Shown: positions 34,838-47,312 of the stretch, one piece after another | Position numbering within the stretch: the first letter of the stretch is position 1 | Layout: every line of letters begins with the position of its first letter | Assembly (NCBI RefSeq): GCF_001619985.1 | Contig: NW_017264197.1 | Span: forward strand, 558,001 to 622,000 | DNA: 64,000 nucleotides | Direction: 5' to 3' | Origin: Xylona heveae TC161 | Lineage: Eukaryota > Ascomycota > Xylonomycetes > Xylonales > Xylonaceae | Made by a program: the position numbers and the translations under genes | Notes under the pieces: model-generated | Told to the model about the DNA's origin: nothing | What the model saw: only the letters and a program-made list of their open reading frames with translations | The model's database searches: none

Positions 34838-37338
34838 CTAAAGCGTAACACGCATATAATCATTAGAGCCGAAAGGCTTATTGCAGTTCGGGCATTTCCT
34901 AGACCGAGAGGTAATGCGCTCCTCCACGCACTCTTTGCAAAAAACATGACCGCAAACCTTGATTGCAGTATTCTTGAAATTTTTCCTGCAAACTGTGCAG
35001 ATAGCAATTGTCTAACCTGGAGTCAGCATGATATAGACACTAGCAGGGATTGAAATCTTACCCGAAGCGACTCATATTCCTCACTTTGATTACCGAGAGA
35101 TCTGTTTTTCCAAGTTTCCAGCTGTTTTTTGGTCTCTCCCAGTCGTACTTTTAGACGTTCAGCTTCCTCTTCAGCCTGTTGCTGAGCTTGCAGAGCGGCG
35201 CTGGATGTCGCATCCTTTCCGGTTATGGTTTTCTTAAGCTCTGATATTTGAGATTTCATTCCTTCTGTTGTAATGTTGAGCTCACTGAGCTGCTGCTGCA
35301 GGGCACGCTGTTGGTCGGTAGAAGTCGTCAAACCGTCTCGAGTTTCTGCTAATTGCTTTTCTAAGTTGATGACGAGCGAACGCGTCGCCATTTCCGCTTC
35401 CTTTAGCTGCATGACGATTTCAGAACTCTTGGCATTCTGAGCCTTCAGGTATCGAACTTCCGTTTCTCTTGCTTCTTTCGCCTTCATCGCACCGAAGAAC
35501 TTTTGATCAGCTTTGACTTTCTCAGCACTCAACCGGGTCAATTTTTCCTCCCATGCTGCAAATTCCGCAACCTTCTTTGATGCCAATGCGGAAGCTTTCT
35601 TCCACGCTTCCCCCATTGAAGGAAGCTCGTTACTCAGCAAAGCATATTCCTTTTCGAGTGCCTGGAACTTTCTTCGAAGATCTTCTAGAGAAAGGTCGTC
35701 AAGCTTAGAGGAGGTCGTAGACGTAGGGTTACCCTGGCCGGCTTGTAGCAATAATCGATCGACTTCAGATTCCAACGCCTTGATTCGGTCATCTCTGGCG
35801 GCAGCCAGTTCCCGAATCTGCTCAACAGCTTGTCTCTCTTGCTCTTGACTGGCTTTCCTCATAGCAATGTCTGCCAAGAGCTCATCTCTCCCAGTCCTGA
35901 TTCTTGCCAAATCATTCTCTGCACGGGCCAAACGGCTTTCGGCCTCGCCAATTGCTGTCTGCGATTCTTTCTCCATTTGCACCCTGTAAGCTGTGCGTTC
36001 GGCTTGCAATTTTTCCGCTTCTTCCCTTAATTGCACGTTTGTCGCTTCAAGGTGATTGATACGCTTAATGACATCTTCATGTTGTGACTTCAAATGCCTG
36101 AAAAGATTGGTTCGCGAATAATCATCGTCAGTCACATCCGTCAACTACATGACAAGTCAGCTCAAGTACAGCTTAAAAATACGGCGGGGTAAGAACAACC
36201 TTAACGTTCGCGGCAGTGAGCTGGCTAGTCAATTTTTCATTCTCGGCTGCCAGCTTCTCCAATTGCTCCCTTTGTTTATCTGCGACAGCTACGGCTTCTT
36301 TGCGTGCAAGCTCTGAAGCACTGTCATCCTCCGCCGCTCCATTTGTGGAACTTTCGCGTTTCACGCTGATGGTGCCCTCGGTCACTGTGCCATTGCTATT
36401 TCCGTTTTCAGCACGGTTTCCGAAAATAGCCTGTCGTTCCAACTTTGCCACTGCGGCGCTTTTTGCTCGATCAGCCTTCCGTTCAGCTAGCATGTAGCGA
36501 TACGATGCATTCTCGAGACGAGCCTCTAGAGACTCCTTTTCTGCTCGAACGCGATCCAATTCAACGATATGCGCTTTCTCAGTAGCAAGCAGCTGAGCGA
36601 GTTGACCCTGGAGGGTCGCCAAGTCTGCTGCCTGTCCAGGGAGTTTAGAGAAGAGGACTGCGATTGCAGACCGAATTTCCTTCGATCTGGATCTGAGATG
36701 CTCGTCAAATTTATCGTTATCAGCGAACAGAAGAGAAGACGGGAAGGAAGAAGACCCTGATCTTGTCGTTAGCGCAAGAGATCAATAGCCACCAGAAGAA
36801 CACCACTTTACCAGCATCTTTTCCGTCGCAAGACGTTTCCAGATCATTGACGAGAATCCGGATTTCATCCAGCAGCTAAACATGTACGCATGAGTATCTT
36901 CCTTATTTCAAATGAGCCTGACGTAATTCGATCGCCAACTTACCTGGCTGAACCATGTATCAATTATTCGGAGGTGGTCATCGTGATATGCAGACCGTTT
37001 GGCTGTTTCACTCAGCCGCTGCTCTAGTGTATTCTTCTCACGCTTGTACTCTTGCATCTGACGCCAGATCGCGTCTTTCTGAAATCGCTGCAGGAATATG
37101 TTGGTTAGACTAGTTCCTAGCAATAAAAATGATGTGTGCAATTGAAATGAAACTTGTTTCAATATAGGTAGATGATCTCGAATCGAAGGGAACTACGACT
37201 AACCTCCAGATCGTCTTTCCATGGCATATCAGCATCAGGGTGCGGCTTTGAAGTGCCATTGATCGTAGTGGCCTGCTTCTTGAAAGGGGGAGCGGAGTCA
37301 GCAGACTCCTGTGCCGCAGACCTCTTCCTGTTTTCCAT
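34838..37338 (-). CDS. bre1: E3 ubiquitin ligase Bre1 (histone H2B)
   Basis: Six exons, 37338-37204, 37087-36944, 36875-36812, 36756-36200, 36144-35062 and 35011-34838, give 718 residues. It starts MENRKRSAAQESADSAPPFK and continues with ERFQKDAIWRQMQEYKREKN across the first junction. Most of the protein is coiled coil (long heptad-like Leu/Glu/Lys segments between about residues 170 and 640). The C-terminal RING, about residues 665-705, has the C3HC4 order: CTVC, then CGHVFCKEC, then CPNC. The protein ends NDYMRVTL. With Rad6 it monoubiquitinates H2B, needed for H3K4 and H3K79 methylation. It is divergent from BDP1, 403 bases between starts. Confidence 0.95.
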
Positions 37339-37741
37339 CTTTACGCCAGCTAAGGGTAATGGGGGAGCCCTCGAGCCTCATCAGAGCCACCGGATGAGGC
37401 GCAGAAAAGGCCCAAGAGCACCGAGTGCAAGTGACGCGTTAGGGGAGAACAAATCGCCAAAAACACGCCTGCAAGGTCCCAACGCATATACAGGACGAGG
37501 AGCGAACGTTAGATGTGAGCGTTGAATGAGGTTGTGAGATTTTGATAGCCGAACTCGAGAGCGTTCATTGAATTCCATTCCAGGTCACGTGAACCAGCAG
37601 GGATTTTTATCGCTCCTTCGCCTTCTCTACCAATGAAAAGTGGGGACCGATAAAGATCAGCCTTGCCCCAGGCTTTCGTCGCTATCGATTCTGGGCGCGG
37701 AAGTATCCCGGACCCCATTTCTCTCATCCCCACGCTGGCTC
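37339..37741. promoter_or_regulatory. Shared promoter region, BRE1 and BDP1
   Basis: 403 bases between divergent start codons. One ACGCGT occurs near 37434. A bidirectional promoter is likely. Confidence 0.45.
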
Positions 37742-39702
37742 ATGTCGACCTTTGGAAGTTCAGTGATCAGTAAGATGTGCCGTCGGCTTGTGGGAGTTTC
37801 ATTTTATGCTGACATGATATAGATAAGTCGGGCAAGAAGCTCGCACCAAAGGCCCCATTGGGCCGGCGCCGAGCTGGGCCTGCGACAGACTCAACGCAGG
37901 CCATCACCAGAGCCAGCGAAGAGCGTCCACCGCCATCGCATATATCTCAGCCTGTCGCTTCCAATCAGCGAACAACCGATGCGCCTGCTCCCGATTCTCA
38001 ACCCAGCGAGCCCCGAGAAAATCCTCTTCGCAGAGTCACGTCTCAGCACTCAGTTACTGAACCGCGCCCCCCAGAGAACCCCCCATCGCCCTTTTCTACG
38101 CCGACACATCCGGAATCACATCCGGAATCACAACCACACCCTATCGAAACGGAAACACAAAAGTCTGCTGAGAAAGTTTCGGATGCAGAAAAAGGCATTC
38201 CTCGATCCGACATTGGCCCGGCGCCACAAGTTCGGCCCGTTGACGTTGAACCGTCCTTGGATTCGCTGAATGTATCATCAACGTCGCGAATTGGTGAAGC
38301 GTTGAACGAATCCCTTACTACTCCGGATGACCCAACCGCCAGTATAACTCGTCAAGAAGTGGCTCTGGAACCAAGCCGCCCTGATGCTCGCACCAGCGCT
38401 CAGCGGGCCAAGCCGCCTAAAAGTCAACCACCTCAGAGTCTTGAGGGCCCAACCACTGGACCTGCTCCTAAACGGCGGAAACTTAAAGAAAGTCGAGATG
38501 ATGTGCCCAGTATCGAGCCTCGATCTGATACGGATGTGCAGCCCACTGTAGAAGCTACAAGCAGCTACCCTCAGGAGGCGAATGTTGAAAGTAGTGTGGA
38601 TAACAGCAAGCGCAAAACTCGAGCGAGAGCACAGAAGAAGGCCAAGGTGTCTGATGATACTCGAAACGAGGAGTCTGAACCAACTAATACTCGGAAAAGT
38701 CGAGAACCTAAGGGCACCCGAAGAGGCAGAAAAAGGCAGAAGACTCCTGAGAATGCCGAGACTATGGAAATAGCTCCTTCGATTGTGAAAATGGCGGATC
38801 TATGTCGGGACAATCGGCAAGGTAAAAAATCGAAGCGAGAAACTGAGCTGCAAAATATGGATTGGACTGCAGTCATCAAGCGCCAAAATGAGCGTCAAGC
38901 TCAACAGGAGGCCGGCGAAATACCAGCGAAAGACGCGGTTGGTGAGATGCTTGAGCGAGCTGGTCAAGAACAAGAACGTCAATCACGAGGGTTGGCAGCG
39001 CCGCAAATGCGGCTTATCAACGGTCAGATTGTCCTGGATGATCAGTCCTTGCAAATTGACAGGCATGCCCATGCTGCAAGAGATCAAGAAGCGCGGGAGG
39101 AAGTCGAAGAGAATGAGCTGACACGACGGATCACCGCCGGTTCATGGATGAAGCGAGAGAAGACGGAGCCGTGGACAGATGACTACACCGACCTCTTTTA
39201 TCAAGGTCTCCGCATGTTCGGGACAGACTTCATGATGATTAGCAAGATGTTCCCGAACCGGAGCCGGCGGCAGATTAAACTCAAGTTCTGCAAAGAAGAG
39301 CGATTAGACCCATTGAGAATTCACGAAGCGTTGATGGGACCCCGGCAGCCGGTTGATCTTGCACATTACTCGGAGATGACCAATGAAGAATACGGAGATC
39401 CTGCAGTCTTTGAGCAGGAGCTGGCTGCTGAAGCAGAGCGCTTTGAAGCTGAGCACCTAGCCCAAAAGGCTGGAACGGATATATCTGGTCTCGCCAAAGG
39501 GCCGGATAACCCTAGTACTGGCGACGCCGGTAACGGGGATTCTGCAAAGGAGAATGAGGGTCAAGAAGGTTCTGGTTCTAGCGCTGCTGGAAAGAAGGCG
39601 AAGAAACCAGCTGGGAAGAACAAAAAATCTCTTCACAGCAGAAATGGAGTCAGCGATGAGGTCGAGGTTCTTGGGACTGTTGACGAGCTTATGCAAAGAT
39701 GA
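37742..39702 (+). CDS. bdp1: TFIIIB subunit B'' (Bdp1)
   Basis: Two exons, 37742-37769 and 37823-39702, give 635 residues. The short first exon (MSTFGSSVI plus one base) joins NKSGKKLAPKAPLGRRR, a conserved Bdp1 N-terminus. The first half is disordered and rich in Pro, Ser and Glu, with basic patches (RRGRKRQK). The SANT domain is at about residues 465-520: TEPWTDDYTDLFYQGLRMFG, TDFMMISKMFPNRSRRQIKL and KFCKEERLDP, followed by the acidic MTNEEYGDPAVFEQELAAEA. The tail is basic. Bdp1 joins TBP and Brf1 in TFIIIB to recruit RNA polymerase III. It shares a promoter region with BRE1 and converges with the small membrane protein gene. Confidence 0.93.
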
Positions 39703-40048
39703 GCTGCAACCATTTTTACTTAATGTAGCGTGCTGTCGAGATTTGCCTTTTGTGCAATTATTATTCTCTTTGGGATGGGAGGAGTTGGTTTCAGGTTCAA
39801 AGTCATGGCGGGGCTTATTATTTCGAATAGATCGATTTCGAATTTGTTGTTAAATCCTTCACGTCAATAAGATTTTCAATATAATAGTACCTAAATCAGA
39901 TGTTGGAAATATTGTATCCATCAGCCTGCCATTTGCCGGCGCTGATTTGAAACATCAAATTTCAATTTCGCGGCCCTATGTTTCTTCTCGCAAGTAAAAA
40001 TTTAACACTGGTTGGTGAGAAAAACGACGAAGGCCCGCAAGATACAGG
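39703..40048. other. Intergenic, convergent 3' ends
   Basis: 346 bases between the stops of BDP1 and the small membrane protein gene. Nothing recognised beyond probable untranslated sequence. Confidence 0.45.
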
Positions 40049-40643
40049 CTACATGCTAAATTCAGAATCATCATCTTCCTCAAGGATTGTTTGTGAGAGC
40101 AAGCCGCCCTGCTTTCGTTGCGCGCGATGCAGCTGGCGCGTATCCAGGTAGGAATCTCTGAGGTATGGGCTTGCCTTGGTTGTGGATAAATGCAATCTTC
40201 CAGCTCCAGGACTCCCTGCACGTGCTGCCACACGGTCGGGTTTAACTGCTCGCTTTTTCCTCCCTACTTTCTGAGCGGTTCTCCGCGAGGTCGAGTGAAG
40301 GCGAAAAGCGGAGGCGAGGAGTGATATTATAACGTGGAGTATAGAGCCGGTAAGGAGACCAACGAGCACAGCAACACCCAAATAGATGTAGATGGTCTAT
40401 GAGGAATGAGAGCACTGAAATTAGTGAATCCAACAATGAAGCTTCGAGAAAAAAAAAGGTTGTCAAACTAACCTCGAACTTCGCAGCGAGGCTGACAGGG
40501 AATAGCAGACCATAAAAAATGTACCGAATCAGATGGATCAGTGGTGCCAGCACCACCAACAGCCAGCGAAAAGAGACTGTGAAAGGCAGAGACAAATAAT
40601 ACAGGACAGTACCGGCGATGGACACATATGGATGCATGGCCAT
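40049..40643 (-). CDS. Small membrane protein of unknown function
   Basis: Two exons, 40643-40473 and 40396-40049, give 172 residues. The first 57 residues are mostly hydrophobic (GTVLYYLSLPFTVSFRWLLV then LAPLIHLIRYIFYGLLFPVS), ending AAKFE. Exon 2 opens with another membrane segment, TIYIYLGVAVLVGLLTGSIL. After it comes a soluble tail that is strongly basic (KVGRKKRAVKPDR) and then ends with the acidic EEDDDSEFSM. The hydrophobic pair plus a basic flank suggests an ER or nuclear-membrane protein, but I do not recognise a named family. The first ATG within the open frame was used; MAMHPYVS fits as a start. The gene diverges from AMPK beta, 805 bases apart. Confidence 0.75.
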
Positions 40644-41448
40644 AGGTAGGATCTCGAACGTTTGGAACCCCCAGTTTTGAGTATCATAGATTCGAGTATT
40701 GAACAAATGGTTGGAAATTCATTGCATTTTGGCCTACAGCATCATCTTTTAGAGGCCCGCTGTTCAACGCGTGTGAGTTGAAGGTGGTAGAGATAAGTTT
40801 TCGTAGGTCGCTGCGTTATGATGCATTACTTATTTCGTATGTTTAAGAGCGGAGAGGTAAGACGAATAACAGTTGAGAAATAACCCCCCGCGTAAGCTGC
40901 CTCCATCGAATATTTACCTTATATTAAGACCTCCCTCCCTGTAACTAACTCACTACAGTTGTTACCTCCTTTGACCACCACCTACCTGCCTACCTTACCT
41001 TACCATACGGAGTAAGCAGCTAAAGGAAGACCTGTGTACGGTGAGGCAAGACCTGCCGAAGACTGTTCCTCACAGAGTATTAGGGCGTCCGCTTTAACCT
41101 GCAGCGTACAACCCCACAAGAGTTGCGCCACGGTATGGACTAGCTCGGCGACAGACCACAACTTGTTGAACCTCCTCCCATCCTCTGCTCCGGTTGATAA
41201 CAAACCTGAAAGGCCACCTCTCATTTCACCAATCAAAACTTCATTGCAGCTCTTTTATTACCTTAGTTAGGATCCCACTACCGTTGGTCCTTGGACGCTG
41301 TTCACGTTTCGCCTTGCTTCTTCTCCCTCCAGCTACAGTCCGGGGCACAATACATGCGTCACCTTCCATTTGATCGCGTGAGGTTGAGACGGTAGTCGTG
41401 CTCGCATAATATAATATTCAGCATTTCAAGCCGATAACCCAGGCAATC
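40644..41448. promoter_or_regulatory. Divergent intergenic region, membrane protein and AMPK beta
   Basis: 805 bases. It includes a TACC-rich tract at 40976-41004 (cctacctgcctaccttacct) directly followed by TACGGAGTA at 41006-41014, and one ACGCGT at 40767-40772. Confidence 0.5.
41006..41014. repeat. Intergenic motif TACGGAGTA
   Basis: Third exact copy of the 9-base motif, here on the plus strand, about 435 bases before the AMPK beta start. Confidence 0.55.
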
Positions 41449-43064
41449 ATGGGCAATAACCAGTCTGGTCCGCAGCGGGACCGACCCGCTGGCGGTCATC
41501 CTTCCTCGACAGCATCTACACCTTCCACCACTGCCGGCCACGAACCCCGCCGTCGCGACTCAATCCACAAACTCTCATCTAGCAAAGCGACGGCGGCGCC
41601 TCCATCAGAGTCTCTTACCAGTGCAACCGCGCATGTTCCTAGCAGGTCTCGCCCGTTGCCTCACCATACTCGGCATCGCTCGGAGGCTTCCGCAATTGAC
41701 AAGTCCAGATCTCGACTACCCGCAGAGAGGACCCTCAATGACTCGTCTCAGCAAAAGTCTGAGGCTGCCTCCGCGCGAGCGACTCCTCCGTCACCCTCGA
41801 GCAAGCCAATGCAAGTCCCCGGCTCCAATGATGGATCTCGTAGGACGGATTCTCGAAGAGAACCTCCTCGTCTTACAGAAGATCAGGATTCGCTGCCTCC
41901 ATCACAGATCAGTCGTCCGCCACGGCTGCCTTTGCCGATTGAGGAGGAACTTCATACGCCGGGATCACCGATCATCTCGGCGGAAGATCTTTCTTCTGCC
42001 CTAGATCGCGACGCCATCGAGGGTGCACTGCCCCGGAGAACCTCCGTGCTTAGCAGTACAACTGTGGATGAAGACGATATCGGAGACGACTTGCAGAATT
42101 ATCCCGTTGATCGAGCGCATAGCCAAGCAATTCCTACACTAATTGAATGGAAGCAAGGCGGTGACAAGGTCTATGTCACAGGTACATTTGCAAATTGGAA
42201 TCGCAAATTTAGATTGCACAAAGAGTGAGCTCCCCTCCATTATCTTCCTTTTTTGGTGACTTGCTTCTTTGCTCCGCGTCCCTTGCACAATATTACCTTC
42301 TGTGGCCACATTGGAAACCTCTCATTAATACATGGATCCCTTTCCAGGCCAGGCAAGCAGAGTCTATCTGCCGTTCTCCAGCTCCCTCCAGGCACTCATC
42401 ATCTAAAGTTTATTGTGGATGGCGAGATGCGCACGTCTGATGACCTCCCAACCGCTGTTGACTACACCAACATTTTGGTGAACTACATTGAATTAAGCGC
42501 AGAGGATGTCCTCCCACCACCGGCCTCCGAGCTTCAGGAGCAAGAGACGCAGCAGCAAGAGACACCCACTGCTCAACCTCCCAAAGTTCCTTCCACTGCA
42601 CCAGACGTGAAAGCACCTGATCCCTCGTCAGGTGCCATCAGTGAGGCTGTTCCCTCAGAAGGTCCTACTCCACCTCCAAAGAAATATACATCTGAAATCC
42701 CTCGCTTCTTGCTGGATCTCGAGCGTCCCGAGGATTCTCCTCAATATCAACGTGCAGCTGCAGCTGCAAGCAGTCTCCCGCCTCCGCCTAGCCTACCTCT
42801 ATTTTTAGGGAAATCAATCCTAAACAATACGACACCAATGAAGGACGATAGCAGTGTCCTTAGCATGCCAAATCATACCGTGCTCAATCATTTGGCAACA
42901 AGCAGCATTAAGAACAATGTTCTTGCCACAAGTGCTACGACTCGCTACAAGCGCAAGGTAAACAACCCCGCCAATATTTGGCAGCAAAGATTAAGTCTAA
43001 TTTGGCCCCATTATAGTACGTGAGCACGATCCTGTATAAGCCGACAAATGACGCCGGGGATTGA
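41449..43064 (+). CDS. AMPK/SNF1 complex beta subunit (Gal83/Sip2 type)
   Basis: Three exons, 41449-42224, 42348-42957 and 43017-43064, give 477 residues. It starts MGNNQSGPQRDRP with a Gly2 and Ser6 that fit N-myristoylation, as in Sip2 and mammalian beta subunits. A Ser/Pro/Arg-rich disordered region of about 220 residues follows. The glycogen-binding CBM48 domain reads IEWKQGGDKVYVTGTFANWN, then SLSAVLQLPPGTHHLKFIVD. The C-terminal ASC domain includes IPRFLLDLERPEDSPQYQRA, SLPLFLGKSILNNTTPMKDD, SVLSMPNHTVLNHLATSSIK and ends YVSTILYKPTNDAGD. The beta subunit holds the kinase and gamma subunits together and sets the location of the complex, which responds to low energy and glucose. Confidence 0.95.
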
Positions 43065-43596
43065 ACACTTCTCCTTGCATCTCTATTCGGACATTTGTCG
43101 AAGACAATCGAGGTCAATTATCACGATTGACGATAGCAACGCCGCTATGACCATCTCTTGGAATGTCAAAATTTGTACATAATTTTGTGAGGTGACTTTA
43201 AAATCCTCTTAGCTTATTTATCTAAGGCTTGGCGTTTCGACTGGCTGCTGGGCTTAGCAGGCAAGGCGAGAAGGGTGAAGGAAGAGATCGAAGAAGTGGT
43301 TAACACGGGTTGTCTTATTCGCGTTTCTTCTATTCTCCTCCCCAAAATTCCCTACATGGCGGAGGTCGCAATGTACCTCTACCTTTTATTCCCTGCTAGC
43401 CTCTTTCTCCTTACACATACCTCATCAGCGAGGAAGTATTTTAACGTTCTATCATCCCTTGGTGATGGGCCTAGACGCAAACCAACTTCACACGCGGCAG
43501 CAGGGATGGCTTGCCCCAAAACGCGCTTTTTTAAAACCGAGACCAAATGCGCAAGTTTTAGTCTTGAAATATATCAATACTCGGCCTAAAGTTGAC
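43065..43596. other. Intergenic, convergent 3' ends
   Basis: 532 bases between the stops of AMPK beta and KAE1. No recognisable gene. Confidence 0.45.
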
Positions 43597-44885
43597 TCAA
43601 TCCCTCCACTTGACGAGTACTTCATCGGTCCGATATCTTTGTGTGCATGTACTGTCATTCAGGGCCGTTTGACAGCCCGTTCGATAAGCAAGTAGACCCG
43701 CATGTGCAATCATTATGCCGTTATCTATGCAGAATCTTTCATCTGTGGCATATACACTGCCGCCCCTATCCTTGGCCATCAAACCCATCATCTCTTGTAG
43801 GCGCTCGTTGCAGCCGACACCGCCAACGACAAGCACCTGATTTGAGCCTACGTGAGCCATTGCGCGCTCTGTAATTTCCACAAGCATCGCGAACACTGTC
43901 TCTTGCAAACTGAAGCAAAGATCGGCAGCAGTAATGGGCTCTCCTGTAAGTGCGTCCGTTTGGTTGGGGTTTGCTTTCAGTTGAGCGGCAAGCACGTCGA
44001 TACTTGCAAGAATACCTGAGAATGAACAGTCCATGCCTTTGACCGTATACGGAAGATCCAGCAGATGCTTTCCCCTAAGTTGAAGAAATTAGCGGAAGTT
44101 CTTAAAGAGGTCCATGGCGTTGAAAGCGATACAAGACCTCCGGAGATTGGAAGTGGGTAGAGGAGCGCTAACTTTTTGGCAAGCTGTTCGATATTATAGC
44201 CTGGCGCAGGGTCATTGGGGATCTCAAGGGTGCGCGCAAACCTGTCAAGACAGTTTCCGACGGCAATGTCTAGCGCTTCCCCGAATATGCGGTACCTGTA
44301 CTTTATTCAGCACGGGCTGTTTGCTTGGCATAGTCTCCAGCAAGACATGCTGAAGTCATGCTTCAATCAATAGGATACCTTTGTTCTGCGTATGCAATGA
44401 CCTGAGTATTTCCTCCGCTGACATAGAGCACGACAGGGTTGTTTGCGCCAGTGATTTCGCGACCCATCTCAATATCTAATAACCCGTTGCATCAGTGGTG
44501 AAATTCTTTAAAGGTAGTCTCCTGGCAACTCACGACCAACGCAATGGTTCACTCCAACCAGAGGCTTATCCCAAAGCAAACTTAGCATTCTTGCAGCAAT
44601 TGCTGCACTCTGTAGAGGGGCACCCATGCCTGGGCCCTTCGTGTAGCAGATGCAATCTACATCGGCAGCCGATACACCTGCTTCCTTCAGTGCTTGCTTC
44701 ACTAGGTTGACAACCCAGGAACGGTGGTGCTTTGCGGTGTCCTTTGGCAAGAATCCTTCTCCGGGAGGTGAATTATATGTATGGCGAATATTAGCAAGTA
44801 TCTGCGCGGGCCCGCCTTTGGGAGGATGTCGGATTAGTCCAACACCGAGCTTGTTGGCGGACCCCTCAAGACCGATGGCAATCAT
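43597..44885 (-). CDS. kae1: tRNA threonylcarbamoyladenosine synthase Kae1 (KEOPS/EKC complex)
   Basis: Four exons, 44885-44534, 44475-44379, 44295-44173 and 44074-43597, give 349 residues. It begins [19 protein letters not shown], the ASKHA-fold start of the family. The metal-binding motif HCVGH sits across the first intron (NHCVG|HIEMGR). Further blocks are [80 protein letters not shown] and [19 protein letters not shown]. The enzyme adds threonylcarbamoyl to A37 of ANN-decoding tRNAs and the complex also affects telomeres. No mitochondrial presequence is present, so this is the cytosolic/nuclear form rather than Qri7. It is divergent from RKM4 (518 bases). Confidence 0.96.
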
Positions 44886-45403
44886 GATGCAAGCAAAGGA
44901 GAAATTCCAGGCCGATATAAATGAGAAGATGCTCCTGGCATATCCAAACAAAACTGAAAGATGTTGTAGGAGCAGGGACAATCGCCTAATGACGACGGAC
45001 CCTTTTTTCTCTATACGGAATTCGGTGCGGTCACCTGTTGGTATTTGGTTCCGTCTGCTCTTCGGCCTTACATTATTAACTTACCTAGAGTGGGGGGAGT
45101 TTTTGGTACCGCTCTCCACTACTGTATGGCTTTACCGGACTTTTTGCTTTCCCCTCTTCCACCGCTAAAAGAACTTCTGCGGGGAGCACGGACCAGAGGC
45201 TTTGGATAAATAATGCCGTCGATTATTCCTGCACGCACGCACACTAAATGTAAATAAGATCTCACTGGATAATTTTCCAATTTCCTCCCACTTTTGAAAA
45301 TCAGTTCCTCCACCTCTTCTCTGCAGCTCTTCTGGCTTGAGACTCTCTCTTTCCTGGGCTTACAGTTTTTTGAGAGCTATAACTCGACCCTACAGAGCTG
45401 ACC
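44886..45403. promoter_or_regulatory. Divergent intergenic region, KAE1 and RKM4
   Basis: 518 bases between two start codons. A pyrimidine-rich tract at about 45290-45360 precedes the RKM4 start. No coding segment is recognised. Confidence 0.45.
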
Positions 45404-46994
45404 ATGTCTGGCGACACATTTTCGAGAGCGGGTGAGGCTTTTGTGCAATGGTTTCTCAGCGATCCTCAAGCCAATATAAGCCCCAAGATTTCACTCACGG
45501 GTTTTAGAGACAGAAGTACTGCAAGAGGAATAGGTAATTCTAAAAGGATATTGCGTGTGGTTTTTACCGTCAATTTCTAATCTCTACTCCCAGTTGCCAA
45601 AGAAAACATTGAAGGAGATGCCGAGCTTTTCACCGTTCCACGCTCGAGCATCCTTTGTGTCGAGAACTCAGATCTTCGCCAGAAGTCACCTAGCGTATTT
45701 GAGGAGACTGACAACTGGTCTTCGCTCATTCTTGTCATGCTATACGAGTTTCTTCGGGGAGATCGTTCTCCCTGGAAGCTTTACTTTGACGTCCTTCCGG
45801 ACAAGTTCGACAGCTTGATGTTTTGGTCAGAAAACGAGTTGGCCGAGCTGCAAGGAAGCGCTGTAATACATAAAATCGGGAAAACGCAAGCGGATGAAAT
45901 GTTCAGGAGCAAAATTTTACCGATAATCCAATCTCGTCCAGAAATCTTCGAGATCAGTACCTCAACCACGGGCCACTCAGAAGAAAGTATCTTGGCGTTG
46001 GCTCATCGAATGGGCTCAACAATTATGGCATACGCGTTCGATCTTGAAAAGGATGAAGCAGAGCAAGAAGGGGACGAAGACGGGTTCCTGTCAGAAGAGG
46101 AAGACGAGGAATTGCCGAAAGGCCTTATTCCTGTGGCTGACATGCTGAATGCCGACCCCGAGAACTATAACGTATGAATCTCTCTCTCTTCTCTTGTCTC
46201 TATTACCTTCTTCAGAACCCCACCGGTTTTCTTGACTAATATCTTTGCAGGCACAACTTTTCTACGGCAAAGACACATTGACCATGAAAGCGCTAAAGCC
46301 TATAAGCAAGGGCGAAGAAATCTTGGTCGATAATGGACCACTTCCACGCTCGGATCTCCTGAGGCGATACGGCTACATTACTGACAGTCACGCCAAGTAT
46401 GACGTTGTAGAAGTGGCTTTGGATATGGTCGCTGCCATCGCTGCGACCGAGGCCGGCCTCTCTGACGAAGATCGAACGCATCGGGTAATTTTTATCTCCA
46501 TAATACAATTATGTGGGTTTGGCTGACAGGCATAGTTGCAATACTTTGAAGAGCAAGATTTTCTAGACGATGGCTACGATATTTCCTACCCTGACGAAGT
46601 GTCGCCTGCCTTTGCCCCTGAGCTTCTTGGACTGATCAATGGGCTCCTTCTCCCTCCTGAACGTTTTAACGCAATGCGTTCACGCGAATCGTTGCCCAAA
46701 GAAAAAATGACTTCCGCTGTTGCAAACGTGCTCTCTTCTATTATTGAACGGCGGCAAAGTGATTACGGCACCAGCATCGAAGAAGATGAAACCCTTTTAC
46801 AGAGTCAGGTGACGGAGTCTCGATTAAAAATGGCCATCGAAGTTCGACTCGGTGAAAAAAAAGTCATGGAAACAGCACTAAAAGCTCTGAGGCAGTTCTC
46901 TGCGGGCTGTGAGCATCCTAACCCATCTTCTGGGGGGAAACGTGCTGCCCATGGAGATGATTTGGCTACTCCAAAAAAGTCGAGACCTCTTTAA
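45404..46994 (+). CDS. rkm4: Ribosomal lysine N-methyltransferase 4 (SET domain)
   Basis: Four exons, 45404-45533, 45594-46171, 46251-46484 and 46536-46994, give 466 residues. The SET fold begins near residue 18 and is split by an insert, as in SETD6-like enzymes: FRDRSTARGIVAKENIEGDA, then GLIPVADMLNADPENYNAQL, DTLTMKALKPISKGEEILVD and a RYGYITD block. The NADPENYN segment is the catalytic NH-type core of this class, and the C-terminal half is the Rubisco-LSMT-like helical domain (SPAFAPELLGLINGLLLPPE). The enzyme methylates ribosomal protein L42 in yeast. The acidic insert near residues 205-225 (EDGFLSEEEDEELPKG) is usual. Convergent with EPL1. Confidence 0.93.
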
Positions 46995-47312
46995 TTGTCA
47001 AAATATGAATTCGCTACGCTAAAAAAAGGGACAGACGATAGTGTACAATGGTGCGCAAAATTCGCTATCAAACGGATGACGGGGCTGTTCCCCTGAGCCA
47101 GGTACTAATATATCGCCTAGCCGATTCCTTTTATTCCATCACAGCTCGAGGTGTCCGGTTGATTCGCTCATGAGTGATCGAGATGACCCTTCCCCAAGTC
47201 TGATGTGACGTGATTATCCACGCAGCTCTCATGCGGTCAGCGGGAGATGTGATGGATAAATCAGGGCTTTGCAGCACACCGTTGAGGTGGCTCTTCTGCA
47301 AAAAGCTTGCCA
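46995..47312. other. Intergenic, convergent 3' ends of RKM4 and EPL1
   Basis: 318 bases between the two stop codons. No recognisable gene. Confidence 0.45.
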
